Both the position numbers and the translations under genes were made by a program. The notes beneath the pieces are model-generated. The model was given only the letters and a program-made list of their open reading frames with translations, searched no databases and was not told the origin of the DNA. A stretch of DNA of 64,000 nucleotides from Prionace glauca (Eukaryota; Chordata; Chondrichthyes; Carcharhiniformes; Carcharhinidae): the NCBI GenBank assembly GCA_037974335.1, contig CM075760.1, forward strand, positions 47,140,138 to 47,204,137, read 5' to 3'. How positions within the stretch are numbered: position 1 is the stretch's first letter; each line of letters begins with the position of its first letter. Of the stretch, positions 28,930 to 40,355 are shown one piece after another.

Positions 28930-30746
28930 AAGAATCACAGAATGACAGGGTGTTAGGAAGGTCAGAGATATTTAGTCAGCATTTCTGTTTGAAACCTCCC
29001 AAATGCCCTTCCAATTTCCTTTGTAATTGATTGTTTCCACTTCCTCCACCCTCGGAGGGAGCGGGTTCCAAGTCAATACCATTCGCTGCAGCAAAATATT
29101 CTCCCTCACATTCCGCCCCCTGCATCTCTGACTCAAAACCTTAAATCTGTGTCCCCCTCGTCCTTGTCCCATCAGCTAATAGGAGCAGTTTTTCTTTGTC
29201 CACCTTCTCTAAATCTGTCAGAATCTTGTCCACCTCTATCAAATCTCCCCTCAACCTCCTTTGCTCCAAGGGGAACAACCTCAGCCTGACACTGACAATA
29301 AAGAACAAACTAACAGAATATGTTAATTTCTGAAATCAAACGGGAATGTAGAATTTCTGTTTTAAAGAGATTGTGGATGTATTGTCCTGGATAATAATGA
29401 AATTGGGATAACTCACCTTGGATGTGGCTGAATGAATATATCAATCTGGTATCCACCTACAGTTAGTGAAAGTCTGGAATGTGGAGCTGGAAATCACTCC
29501 AATAGCACTGTGGGTGTATTTACAGGCATTGTAGCAGTTCAAGAAGGCAGTGTTGGGGTTGACCATGGCCGAGGCGGCTACATACAGCCATATATTCTGT
29601 TATAATTGAAGGAGTGCAGATTGAATGTGAGGCATTATGGGACTGGACTATCTTGACCACATTCCTGTGACAGCTCAGTTTCTGCAATTACGGACCATTA
29701 AAGCTGCTGAGCAGGGCCCTGACAGAGGACCTGGTGAGAATATTTACTGGGAATGAGTTGGAATTAAACTTATCCCAGGACCAGCTGGTGTTCAGTGGCT
29801 GAGATACCCGAATCTGTAAAAAGTGGGGTCTGACCAATCAACAAACAGTGGTAGGTAGTTGGTTAAGAAATTAAGAAGTGTTCTCAGGCATTGTTTAAAT
29901 TAATTTATCTTAAATTTGTGATAAAAACGGTGACTGATTTGTGACCCGATTGTCAGTGAAGTGAAGATATACTCCAAGTAGCACTGGACTGAAAAGTGGA
30001 TCCTCTGAGAGTCGATCGTAATGGTTATTATCTTACCCCATCATGGCCAGTGAAAAATCGAGTGGGTACCGGACAGGTCTCTTACCTGCCATTTGGAAAC
30101 TAAGAACACAAAACCTATCGATAAAATGGTTCGAGAATAGAGTCATTTCGCCTCTGGATGACACTTCATAAGAGCTCTGATAAAGGGTCATCCAGACTCG
30201 AGACATTGACTCTATTCTTTCTCCACAGATGCTGTCAGACTTGCTGAGATTTTCCAGCATCCGCAGTATTTCACTTTTATGATAAAATGAGATTTGGAAT
30301 CCCCACGACCCTCCCCAAAACAGAGGGAGTGGTGGGAGAGGGAAAAAAGGATAAGAATGAAGAAGTCTGGGTTCTGATTCTCCGAGCCCATGTAGAATTA
30401 ACAAAATGAGTGAATCAGTTTATAAAGCACAGAAGTTACCCATCCCTAACTATAACTGATCAAATTACAATAATTAGGTTGAGGAATGTAACAAAAAACT
30501 GAATAGATAAAGTTTAAAATCAAGTTTGTTTTGTTGTTAGAAAGTTTTTTTGAAATTATGTAAAGTGCCATAATTGCGTGCCAAGTTTTTGCTGCTCACT
30601 CCCCACCCCTTTAGGCTCTGTAGAAAAGTTAACCCTTTCAGCAATCAGTTGATTTGTTTTTAAATCACTCGGAAACTCGTGTCTATTTTAGTTTATAATT
30701 GTGGATTTATTCAAACCAGTTAAATCTGGAAATTTTACATGTAGCC
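28930..30746 (+). repeat. Segmental duplication copy S3
   Basis: Aligns with S1 and inverted S2. It contains the CR1-like fragment at 28966-29290. The block at 29555-29760 is nearly identical to 510-710. No gene is seen in it. Confidence 0.78.
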
Positions 30747-31859
30747 TGGAGGAATTTGAAATAACAGAATTCTGTCGTTGTCACCTCAACCCCAGATAAA
30801 GAACAAAAGTTTTACAGGTGGTAATGGTAACGGTAACTCAATAAACTGTTTGTCGATTGAATCAGGCTTGAGTGTTCAGTGATTATTCTGAGTGCATTGC
30901 CCCCAACACACTGGGGACATTACCACTGGAGACCAGATATTGCCAAAACCTTCAGACAACACAAAGACTCACGAAAACCTGCGTCCCAGTTTAAAGACTT
31001 ATCTTTTATTTGACCAACGATTGAAGGGAAATATTATTGGACAGTGTAATACCTCTCTGGAAGAGAAGCATCCTGATCTCTGCAATAACTCTGATGTAAA
31101 ATGCTTAGGATAGATCAATTATACATTCTTCATGTCAAATTCTCCCACCTTTCATGAGGTGTAAACCAATCATTTTCTGTACAAAAACATCATTAATTAC
31201 ATATGTAATTTAGCTAATTGCATTTTACCCTTCGACACAATGGAATTTAATCTGTCCATAGAATCTGAATGCTTCTTCCCCCGATTGCTGACTCCACTTC
31301 CCCTATTGCTTAGCAACCCCAGATGCTTAGCTGCAAAGGTCCAAGTTAAAGTTTCCACCAGTTCTTACTCTGCCACTGGCCAAACAGACAAATGCAAGTT
31401 CTCATGCCTGAGAAGGCATTGTCTTATCTGGACAGTGTGAATCAATCCTATTCATGAAGATGCCTTGAAAATCTTTCTATTAGAAACTTAGCTGATAAAC
31501 ATTGGCACATTTTGTGGCTTCGTTGTTCTGAAGCCTGATTTAAGTGTCTCTGTACCATCATGCCTTGCAGCAGCCTGCCTTTGGCTAAAGTTTACAATTG
31601 TTTTTAAAAATACAGCTAACATACATTTTAAAATTGGGTAATTCAGGTTTAAATCAGAATTCTGTGAAATTCAAAGATTTAAACAAGTAATTCTGATTTA
31701 CTTGTAATTTAGAGATCCAAAAAACTGAATCAGAATTACTTGTTTAAATCTCTTCCTGAATTCACGTGTGCGGACTGTTCCCTTGTTAGCTTCTGAGTCA
31801 TTTAACTCTGCTGGTAGTTCTGTTCCTGTCTGAAATGATGAATGGTTTAAAATTTCTCA
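30747..31859. other. No gene recognised; contains a perfect hairpin
   Basis: AT-rich and unassigned apart from the inverted repeat at 31675-31751. Open frames of 66-73 codons match nothing known. Confidence 0.4.
31675..31751. repeat. Perfect 24-bp inverted repeat with 29-nt loop
   Basis: Left arm 31675-31698 (AGATTTAAACAAGTAATTCT plus GATT) is the exact reverse complement of 31728-31751. A second short pair, TAATTCAGG and CCTGAATT, lies just outside. Confidence 0.85.
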
Positions 31860-32511
31860 AACCTATCAGCAAATTTCTGCAGCTTCCCATTGCGGAGCTC
31901 GGAATATAGCACTTGTTTCAGGAATCTTGTGTGCGGTTTACGAACAAGTTGGCCCACCTATCGCAGCTGGTCAAATGTGACCAGTGCCTCACTACTGGGG
32001 GTCTTGGCCTGGGACAGGACACTGACATTGGTATGCCTATCCTGCCAGTGCATTTGCCCCTAAGTTAATTTGAGTTTGTTTATTTGGTTGGTGTCAAAAG
32101 AGATTTGAAGGATTTTGCAGAGGCAACGTTGGTGACATCTCTCCAGGGATTTGAGGTGTCTGCTGTTCACTGTCCATGTTTCTGATGGATACAGAAAGGC
32201 AGGGACCACAGCTGCTCTGCAGACCACAAGCTTGGTGCTGGATTTGAGGTCTTGGACTTCAAACACTCTTCCTCAGGTGTCTGAAGCCTGCCCTGGTGCA
32301 TTGGAGTCGATGCTGGATTTCATCGCCAATGTCCTGTGCCGAAAGGAGGCCCCCGAGGTGTGGGAAATGATCCACATTGTCCAGGGACTCACTGTGAATC
32401 TTGATGGGTTGGGGAGGAGGGAGCAGGAATGGGCTGGGAGAGAACCTTTGTTTCCCAGATGTTTAGTCCGAGGCCCATTCTCTCACATGCCTCAGTGGAT
32501 GCTTCAATGAT
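31860..32511 (-). repeat. Non-LTR retrotransposon C-terminal fragment
   Basis: On the minus strand 32060-32260 encodes KLVVCRAAVVPAFLYPSETW and LKSLERCHQRCLCKILQI, a pattern of LINE ORF2 C-termini (LPxLLYGSETWT...H.RCLR.IL). It is a different family from the CR1 copies here. It is broken upstream. Confidence 0.7.
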
Positions 32512-32610
32512 AGTTTGTAGATAAGTTTAAGCTTATTTATTGGTTTCACAAGTAGGCTTACATTAATGCTGCAATGAAGTTACTGTGAAAATCCCCTAGA
32601 CCAACCTCTG
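32512..32610 (-). repeat. SINE tail fragment
   Basis: AAGCTTATTTATTGGTTTCAC and GCTGCAATGAAGTTACTGTG match the tail of the SINE at 2428, minus strand. Confidence 0.65.
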
Positions 32611-32639
32611 AGTGTGCGCACAGACACACTCAGATCGTG

Positions 32640-32805
32640 AACAAAGCCCAGTCCCTCACTCAAACCATATTTTGAATATTTTGAAGTTCAAAGTCTATCA
32701 GTCAAATGCTGTAAAATGGATTAGTGTAAATTTAGTATAGTTTTGTCAGTGCAGACTCGATGGGCTGAAAGGCCTGTTCTGTACTGTATGACTCTATGAC
32801 TTATG
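32640..32805 (+). repeat. LINE/SINE tail joined to the end of ZNF-E
   Basis: Ends GTGCAGACTCGATGGGCTGA and TGTACTGTATGACTCTATGA. A closely similar segment sits at the same place beside ZNF-F (41075-41180), so it was there before E and F were duplicated. It supplies the last residues and stop of ZNF-E. Confidence 0.65.
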
Positions 32806-33387
32806 AACTTGCTGGTGTTTCTGCAGTCGGGATGACTGAGTGAATCCCTTCCCACACACGGTGCAGGTGAACGGTCTCTCCCCAGTGTGAACTCGCTGGT
32901 GTGTCCGCAGGGCAGATGGCACACTGAATCCTTTCCCACACACAAAGCAGGAGAATGGTCTCTCCCCAGTGTGAACTTGCTGGTGTCTGTGCAGGCTTGA
33001 TGACACACTGAATCCTTTCCCACACACAGAGCAAGTGAATGGTTTCTCCCCTGTATGAACTCGCTGGTGGTTCTGCAAATGAAATAACTGAGTGAATCCC
33101 TTCCCACACACAGAACAGATGAATGGTCTCTCCCCAGTGTGAACTCGATGGTGTCTCCGCAGACTGGATAACTGAATGAATCCTTTCCCACAGTCAGAGC
33201 AAGTGAACGATCTCTCCCCAGTGTGAATTCGCTGATGTCTCTGTAAATCAATTATCTGAATGTATCCCTTCCCCCACACAGAGCAAGTGAATGGCCTCTC
33301 CCCAGAGTGACTGCGCCGGTGAATTTCCAGCTGAGATGGAAAACTGAATCCTCTCCCACAGTCCCCACATTTCCACGGTTTCTCCAT
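32794..33387 (-). CDS. ZNF-E: seven-finger C2H2 zinc-finger protein
   Basis: Starting at the ATG of MEKPWKCGDCG, about 197 residues make seven fingers, ending HQQVHKS. Finger 2 has Trp for its second Cys (CSVWGKGY), so it probably does not fold, leaving six good fingers. The frame is open 12 codons further upstream to a TTG, with the shared leader TGA just before it. The last residues and stop come from an inserted repeat tail, so the array was probably longer once. Exon 1 and the promoter lie 2 kb upstream (35363-35480). ZNF-F is its closest paralogue. The role is inferred only: DNA binding in the nucleus. Confidence 0.85.
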   Translation of the reverse strand: MEKPWKCGDCGRGFSFPSQLEIHRRSHSGERPFTCSVWGKGYIQIIDLQRHQRIHTGERSFTCSDCGKGFIQLSSLRRHHRVHTGERPFICSVCGKGFTQLFHLQNHQRVHTGEKPFTCSVCGKGFSVSSSLHRHQQVHTGERPFSCFVCGKGFSVPSALRTHQRVHTGERPFTCTVCGKGFTQSSRLQKHQQVHKS

Positions 33388-33733
33388 GGTGTGGGTGTCC
33401 TTGTGACTCTCCAGGATAAACAATCAGTTAAATCTCATACAGGACACAGGTACAGTCTCTCCCCGCTGTGAATGCTGCGATGTATTTTCAGGCTGTGGAA
33501 CTGGTAAAAGCTCTTTCCAAACTCAGTGCACTGGAACACTCTCACTCGGGTGTGTCTGTGTCTTGGTGTTTTTACAGTCACATTTATGTTAAAAAAGTTC
33601 TGAAGCTGACAGAATAGAAAAAGGTTTCTCCTTCCAGATTCAAAGGCCAATGATATTCTGGTCCTGATCAATCAGATTTTGATGTGATGTTTGGTTTGAG
33701 ATTTCCGTCTGTAAATCCTCACCTTCTGTTATC
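33388..33733 (-). other. ZNF-E untranslated leader with the best-kept fossil finger
   Basis: Acceptor ACATTGCAG (minus) ends at 33734. A 78-codon open frame covers VFQCTEFGKSFYQFHSLKIH and SGERLYLCPV. The second Cys of the finger is Phe. A 1-nt shift separates it from the GFN-stop frame of the main ORF. The frame has no ATG start and is not kept in paralogues. Confidence 0.68.
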
Positions 33734-33796
33734 CTGCAATGTAGAAGTTATCACTGTCAGTACAGGATAGAAATTCAGAGCAGACATTTCCTTTTT

Positions 33797-34012
33797 TTTT
33801 AAAGTTTATTCATTAATCACAAGTAATGTTGACATTAACATTGCAATGAAGTTACTGTGAAATTCCGCTAATCGCGACAGTCCCAATAGATATAGATTAG
33901 GAGGATTAGTATGGTAAAGATGTGGGGTTATGGGGAGAGGGCCTGGGAAAGATGCTCTGTTTGAGAGTCAGTGCAGACTCGATGAGCCAAATGGCATTCT
34001 GCACTCTAAGGA
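33797..34012. repeat. Two SINE pieces
   Basis: 33797-33890 is a minus-strand SINE tail (TTAAAGTTTATTCATTAATC, GCAATGAAGTTACTGTGA). 33895-34012 is a plus-strand V-SINE tail (GAGAGTCAGTGCAGACTCGA). Confidence 0.6.
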
Positions 34013-35165
34013 TGCTATGATTTCCAAAAGGCATTTGACAAGGTACTGCATAAGACACTGGGACATAAAGTAAAAGCCCATGGAATTGGAGGAAGTGTGT
34101 AAGCATGCATTGAAAACTGGCCGTCACATAGAAAACAGAAAATTGGAATAAATGGGTCATTTTCAGAGTGGAAAGATGTAACTAGTCGAGTACCACAGGG
34201 ATCAGTTCTTGGCCTGCAATTGTTCATTATTCAATTAATGACCTGAAGGAAGGAACAGAATGTAAGGTTTCTAAATGATTTGAAGATAGGTGGACAGACA
34301 TGTTCTGATGAGGATCGTTTGATTCTGCAATGGGATATAGATTGATGGAGTGACTGGGTGAAAACTCGGCAAATGGAATTTAATGTGTGAAAGTATAGGG
34401 TCATGTATTTCAGTAGGAGGAATCAAAAGGGAGATTATCTCCATGGAGAGAGACCGCAATTGAATGAAGTACAGAGGGATCTTGCACATGAATCACAAAA
34501 GGCTAGCAGACAGGTCCCACAACAGCCAAAAAGGAAAATGGCATCTTGGACTTTATTGCAAAGGGGTGGAAGTTTAAAAACAGGGGTGTTTTGTTGCAAT
34601 TGTACAGGGTGTTGGTGAGGCCTCACCTGGAATACTGTATACATTATTAATCCTCTTACCTAAACAAGGATATAATAACATTGGAGGTAGTCCAAAGGAG
34701 ATGCACCAGGTTAATTCCTGGGATTAGAGGGTGGTCCTGCCAAGAGAGAATAAATTGTCTAGATCTGTATTCAAGTTTTGAAGACAAAGGGGTGACTTTA
34801 TTGAAGCATATAAGATCCTGAGGGGGCTTGACAGGGTGGATGGTGAGATATTTTCACCAGTGGAAGATTTATGAACAAGCAACAAGATAAAGGGTCGGTC
34901 ATTTAAACTTGAGTTGCACAAAAAATTTTTCTCGCAAAGGATGGGGAATATCTGGAATTCTCTGCCCCAAACGGCGGTGGAGGCTGGATCATTAGAAGCA
35001 TTTAAAGTGGAGGTGGATAAATATTTGATAGATCGGGGAATAGAAGGCTATGGGAAAATGGCACAGAAAAGGAGTTAGGATGGAATAGATCAGCCATGAT
35101 CGGATTGAATGGCTGGACAGGCTGGACCTGGTGGTCACTTCTGCTTCTATTTGTTGTCATCAGTT
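34013..35165 (+). repeat. CR1/L2-type LINE, RT to 3' end, decayed
   Basis: Starts within RT at FQKAFDKVLHKTL, then a TSRVPQGSVLG-like box near 34185-34210, LEYCIH-like words near 34630, and a 3' end AATAGATCAGCCATGATCGG. There are many frame breaks. It lies in the intron between ZNF-E exon 1 and its terminal exon. Confidence 0.75.
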
Positions 35166-35362
35166 CCTGCAAGACAACAATTTCCCCAGAAAGTTTTACA
35201 TTTAGACATAAATGAGTAGACTAATGTGTGTAATACATAGATACATGAAGAATGCGAGGAGGATTTTTATTTTGGCAGCGAGTGGTGACCTGCAAGTTAA
35301 AAATTCAAGTCTAAAATGAGAGAAGAAATGGGAAGGGGGAGTAAAGAAAGTGATTTACTCAC

Positions 35363-35929
35363 AGATATTGCAGACAGGAGGAAGTCTGAGTCTGTCTGAA
35401 GCTCAGTCTTCATTCAGAGAGAGAGAGCAGTAGCTTTGCTGGGCAGGAATGAACAAGCTCATTGTCCAACTTCCGCATTCAGACAATAGGGGAGCTCTGA
35501 TTGGCTGGAGGACCAGAGGCCTTGCGGTCCTCCAGAGTTCCCATTGGTTAACACCGCAGCACGAAGGTCAGTGGGTGGGCATCGTCCCGCACATGCGCAG
35601 CTTCCTCTCTCCCTTGGACTTGCGCAGTCCCGGGCCGGAGGGAGGGGGAGATCACCGAGCGGCTTCTCGCTCTGGCCGGAGCCGCCGCCGCTTGTCTGGA
35701 AACCTTGGCTCCAGGAGGGGAACAATGGGTGGGGGCGGGGCTCCCGGGTTCGCGCGGCGGAGATCCCACCCCCTGACCTTCATGCTGAGGGTAATGGGAC
35801 CAATGGGAAGATTTGGATGACCGGAAGGACTCTGGTCCTCCAGCCAATCAGATCACGGGCTTTGTGTGAATGAAGATTGAGCTCCAGACAGACTCAAACT
35901 CCTTCCTGTCCTTAAAGAGGCCAATATCT
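35363..35929. promoter_or_regulatory. Bidirectional promoter of ZNF-E
   Basis: Outward donors lie at both ends: minus GTGAGT (plus bases 35357-35362) and plus GTGAGT at 35930. It has one 33-bp GC-box unit near 35715-35750, NRF1-like CATGCGCAG near 35594, and a CCAGCCAATCAG CCAAT box near 35840. The minus exon 1 (35363-35480) matches ZNF-B exon 1, so the block is inverted relative to the A/B promoter. No plus-strand finger gene follows. Confidence 0.72.
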
Positions 35930-36300
35930 GTGAGTAAAACACTTTCTTTTCTCAACCTGGGGGAAATTGGTAACTCGCAGCAACGGAAGGGAAAGGAAGT
36001 GAACCCAGTTTGTATATTCCACACATTGTTAGTCCAGTCATGATGAAAAGAGATGTGCTGACAGAAATGAGATACCTGGAGCTCGTACTTGTTGCTGATA
36101 ATGCATTTGTGAGTGACTTCTCCAGATATATTGAACAGGAGTGCCTGAGACTGGAGCCTAGGCTGAGTTTCTGTAGCACCCCCTGACCCCCGCATGCTGG
36201 CACCTGTCCCTGTAGATGCAGCAGGAGGTCAAATCACCCAGTGACTGTCGGCAGGTGCAGACAATCCTAATGATGGGTGGAAAGGTAAAACCCCAGCCTT
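35930..36300 (+). other. Start of a lost plus-strand ZNF intron
   Basis: 35930-36040 matches the 5' part of the family intron (AGCAACGGAAGGGAAAGGAAG) and then breaks off. The rest is unassigned. The partner gene of ZNF-E seems deleted. Confidence 0.5.
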
Positions 36301-36504
36301 AGTGTCAGGATCCACAGAAACATAGAAATTAGAGGCAGAAGTGGGCCATCCAGCTCTTCCAGCCTGCACCGTCGTTCATTTTGATCATGGCTGATCATCA
36401 AATTCAAGATCCTGATTTCCCCTACCCCCCATAATCCCTCGATCCCTTTAGCCCCAAGAGCGAAATCTCATTTCTTCTTGAAAATCAGACAATGTTTTGA
36501 TCTC
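36301..36504 (-). repeat. CR1-like LINE scrap
   Basis: AACATAGAAATTAGAGGCAG and TCATGGCTGATCATCAAATT are typical of a CR1/L2 3' region on the minus strand. The scrap ends where the minisatellite begins. Confidence 0.65.
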
Positions 36505-36899
36505 AACACACACTAGTACACGATAACACAGTAAAACATACTAGTACCCGTAACACACAATAACTATAACACACACTAGTACACCATAACACAGTAAAAC
36601 ACACTAGTACCCGTAACACACAATAACTATAACACACACTAGTACACGATAACACAGTAAAACACACTAGTACCCGTAACACACAATAACTATACACACA
36701 CTAGTACACTATAACATAGTAAAACACACTAGTACCCGTAACACACAATAACTGTAACACACACTAGTACACTATAACACAGTAAAACACACTGGTACCC
36801 GTAACACACAATAACTATAACACACACTAGTACACTATAACACAGTAAAACACACTAGTACCCGTAACACACAATAACTATAACACACACTAGTACACG
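36505..36899. repeat. 63-bp minisatellite, about 6.3 units
   Basis: The unit begins AACACACACTAGTACACGAT and contains a second ACACTAGTACCCGTAACAC, so each unit is two related halves of about 31 bp. Units differ at single positions (CACGATA, CACTATA, CACCATA). The 65-codon minus-strand frame across it is an artefact of the period being a multiple of three. Confidence 0.92.
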
Positions 36900-39800
36900 A
36901 TTGTGGGTTGAACTGTGTCTGTTTCAATGCTAGGAGTGTGGGAGGGAAAACGGATGAGCTTAGGCCTTGATGTTTGTGAGGCAGTTAGATGTGGTGGCTG
37001 TAATGGAGACGTGGTTACGGGAGGGGCAGGACTGGCAGCTGAATGTTCCTGGGTACAAGTGTTTTAGGTGTGACAGAGGAGGGATGAAGAGAGGAGGAGG
37101 GGTGGCACTGTTAGTCAGGGAAAACATCACAGTAGTGCAGAGGGAGGACGATATGGAAGAGATAGGGATTGAGTCAGTGTGGGTGGAGTTGAGGAATAAA
37201 AAGGGAGAGATCACATTGCTAGGGGTGTACTATAGGCCACCCAACAGCCCAAAGTCAGTGGAGGAAGGCATTTGCAGGGGCATTTTGGACAGGTGCAGGA
37301 AGAACAGAGTGGTTGTAGTGGGTGATTTTAATTTTCCTGGAGTGAATTGGAGGGGGCCTAGAGCTGGGGATATGGAGGGAGAGGATTTGTGAACTGTGTT
37401 ATGGAAGGGTCACTAGAGCAGTATGTAACTAGCCCGACTAGGGGAGGGGCTATACTGGATCTAGTGTTGGGAAACGAACCTGGGCAGGTGGGTGAGGTAG
37501 AGGTAGGCGAACATGTGGCGAACAGTGATCACAAGTCCGTCTCTTTAGGATAAAAATGGAAAGGGACGAGTGCCGTCCGAGTGGGAGTGTGCTGAATTGG
37601 GGAAAGGCGAGCTATGGCAGGATTAGGAGGGAGCTGCAGCAAACTGATTGGGAGGGACTGTTAGCTGGCAAGTCCACGGTTGGCAAGTGGGAGGCATTTA
37701 GGGACAAAATGAAATGGTTGCAGGGGAGGTATGTTCCGGTTAAGCGAAAGGATGGGAAAGGAAGGATTAGACAGCCGTGGATTACGGAGGATGTTGAAGA
37801 CTTGGTCAGGAAGAAGAGGGAGGCGTATGTTAGGTCAAAACAAATGGGTACGGAGAGTGCGCTGGAAGAATACAGCGAGAGTAGGAGGGAGCTAAAAAGG
37901 GGAATTAGAAGGGCGAAGAGAGGGCATGAGATGGCTTTGGCTGGTAGGATTAAGGAAAATCCAAAGGCATTTTATTCCTATATCAGAGGCAAGAGAGTAG
38001 TTAGAGGGAAAATTGGTCCTCTTAGGGACAAGAGTGGTGAGTTGTGTATTGAGTCGGAGGGGATGGGGGAGCTCCTGAATGAATACTTTGCGTCGGTATT
38101 CACAAAGGAGAGGGGTTCGGAATCGTGTGGTCTCTTGGAGGGAGTGGAGGTTTATTTGCAGGATATAGTTATTACGAGAGAGGAAGTGCTAGGGCTTTTA
38201 GGTAGCGTAAGGACGGATAAAGCTCCGGGGCCTGATGGTATTTATCCCAGGCTGCTTAGGGAGGCGAAAGATGAAATTGCTGGGACTCTGGCGCAAATCT
38301 TTGTCTCTTCTTTGGACACAGGTGAGGTCCCAGAAGACTGGAGGGTAGCAAATGTGGTCCCGTTGTTCAAAAACGGCAGTAGGGATAACCCTAGGAATTA
38401 TAGACCGGTGAGTTTGACGTCGGTGGTAGGGAAGTTAATGGAAAAAATACTTAGGGGTAGGATGTATGAGCATTTGGAGCGTTGCGATCTGATTAGGGAT
38501 ACGCAACATGGCTTTGTTAGAGGGAGGTCTTGCCTTACGAATCTGGTGGAATTCTTTGAGGAGGTGACAAAAACGGTTGACGATGGGAGAACCGTTGATG
38601 TCATCTATATGGATTTCAGTAAGGCGTTTGACAAAGTCCCTCACGGTAGGCTGGTAGAAAAGGTTAAGGCGCATGGGATACAAGGCCAGGTAGCTAGGTG
38701 GATTGAGAACTGGCTGGGAAATAGGAGACAGAGGGTAGCTGTGGAAGGGACCTTGTCGGGCTGGAGGCCAGTGACCAGTGGTGTGCCGCAGGGCTCAGTA
38801 CTGGGACCTCTCCTCTTTGTAGTCTACATAAATGACTTGGAAGAGGGCGTAGGTGGTGTGATTAGCAAGTTTGCTGATGACACCAAGATGGCAGGGTTGG
38901 CGGGTACGGAACTGGATTGTCAGGTGATACAACAGGATGTCGATAGGCTGGTGCAGTGGGCAGATAGGTGGCAGATGGCATTTAATCCTGACAAATGCGA
39001 GGTGATGCATTTTGGACGGAATAATGCAGAGAGGAGCTATGAGATTAAAGGGAGGCCGATTAGGAGTATAGACATACAGAGGGACCTGGGAGTGCAGGTT
39101 CACAAATCCATGAAGGTTGCATCACAAGTGGAGAAGGTTGTTAGGAAGGCTTATGGGATGTTGGCCTTTATAGGAAGGGGCATAGAGTATAAAAGCTGCT
39201 GTCTAATGCTTCAGTTGTACAGAACGTTGGTTAGACCGCATTTGGAGTACTGCGTCCAGTTCTGGTCACCTTACTACCGGAAGGACGTGGAGTCTCTGGA
39301 AAGGGTGCAGAGGAGGTTTACCAGGATGTTGCCTGGCATGGGGGGACTGGGTTACTAGGAGAGGTTGAAGAAACTGGGACTATTCTCCTTGGAAAGGCGG
39401 AGATTGAGAGGGGACATGATAGAAGTATATAAGATAATGAAGGGAATGGATAGAGTTAATAGTGAGAGACTGCTCCCTAGACTAGATACAAACACGAGAG
39501 GTCATCATTTAAGGGTGAGGGGGGAGAGGTATAATTTGGAGGTGAGAAGAAGGTTCTTTACGCAGAGAGTTGTAGGGGTCTGGAACGCGCTACCGAGTAG
39601 GGTGGTGGAGGCAGGAACATTGGACTCGTTTAAGATGCAGTTAGATAGGCACATGAGTGAAACGAGAATGGAGGGATATGGTAGGGGATATTAAATAGGG
39701 TTAAACCTCGGGAGACACCGGAAAGGCAGGCTGTAAGATTAATATTTTTGACTTTATTCCACAGGTGGAGGTCCACCTCGTGTCAAACGAGGGGCATTCA

Positions 39801-40213
39801 CACGGCGGGTCGTGCCTGGGCTGCTCTTGGAAGTTCCAGGAGTGGCCTAGAACTTCGTGTCGGTATGTGTGCTTGATCCTGGACCGGTAGATGGGCGCCG
39901 CAACAGCTCAGTGACTAGCACTGCTGGCTGTGCAGGCACATGGATTTGGGCCTGTGTCTGTGGGAGTTTGCGCATTCTCCCTGTGGTTGCGTGGGTTTCC
40001 TCCGGGCGCTCCGGTTTCCTCCCATACCCCAAAAATGTGCTCTCAGGCTAATCGGTTTTTACCAAATTGACACTATTTCTTTCCTGAATCTGACTGAGTA
40101 GGGTTCCATTCATAGATATGCAGGGTAGAATAGGTGCAGGGTGATGTGGCGGCGCGGGCTCGTTGGGCCGAAGGGCCTGTTTCCCGTGCTGGATTGTTCT
40201 TTGTTCTTTGATC
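36900..40213 (+). mobile_element. Nearly full-length CR1-clade LINE
   Basis: Single ORF2-like region in order. Endonuclease at 36920-37550 (NARSVGGKTDELR, AVMETWL, GVYYRPPN, VVVGDFNFPGVNW, SDHKSV). Reverse transcriptase at 38200-39350 (YRPVSLTSVVGKLMEKIL, DFSKAFDKVPHGRL, PQGSVLGPLLF, FADDTK). A C-terminal domain to 39694. A 3' UTR of about 520 bp ends GGGCCGAAGGGCCTGTTTCC and a TTGTTCTTTGTTCTTTG tail. The frame 37556-39358 is open for 600 codons. I count about four breaks: frameshifts near 36955, 37388 and 37550, and a TAG for Glu at 39356. The 5' end lacks a promoter or ORF1 and abuts the minisatellite. It appears unable to move, but young. Confidence 0.9.
39900..40040 (+). repeat. V-SINE-like core within the CR1 3' UTR
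   Basis: AGTGACTAGCACTGCTGGCT, then GTGGGTTTCCTCCGGGCGCT and CCGGTTTCCTCCCATACC match the SINE head and core. The same arrangement occurs in the CR1 copies at 10040 and 22431, so it is part of the LINE, not a separate insertion. Confidence 0.7.
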
Positions 40214-40215
40214 AC

Positions 40216-40355
40216 CCGCAGGTTATTCAATTATTATTGAATTCATATTCCACCCTCTGCCGTGGTGGGATTCGAACCCGTGTCTCCAGAACATTAGCTG
40301 AGTTTCTGGATTAATAGTCTAGTGATAATACCCACCAGGCCATCACCTCCCCCCC
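40216..40355 (-). repeat. tRNA-derived SINE head
   Basis: The minus strand carries GATGGCCTGGTGGGTATTAT and GGGTTCGAATCCCACCACGG. It is the head of the SINE family also seen at 57140. Confidence 0.75.

Noticed and set aside
36503-36697. 65-codon minus-strand frame with repeated Cys-rich peptide
   Set aside because: It is produced by the 63-bp minisatellite and has no conserved protein features.
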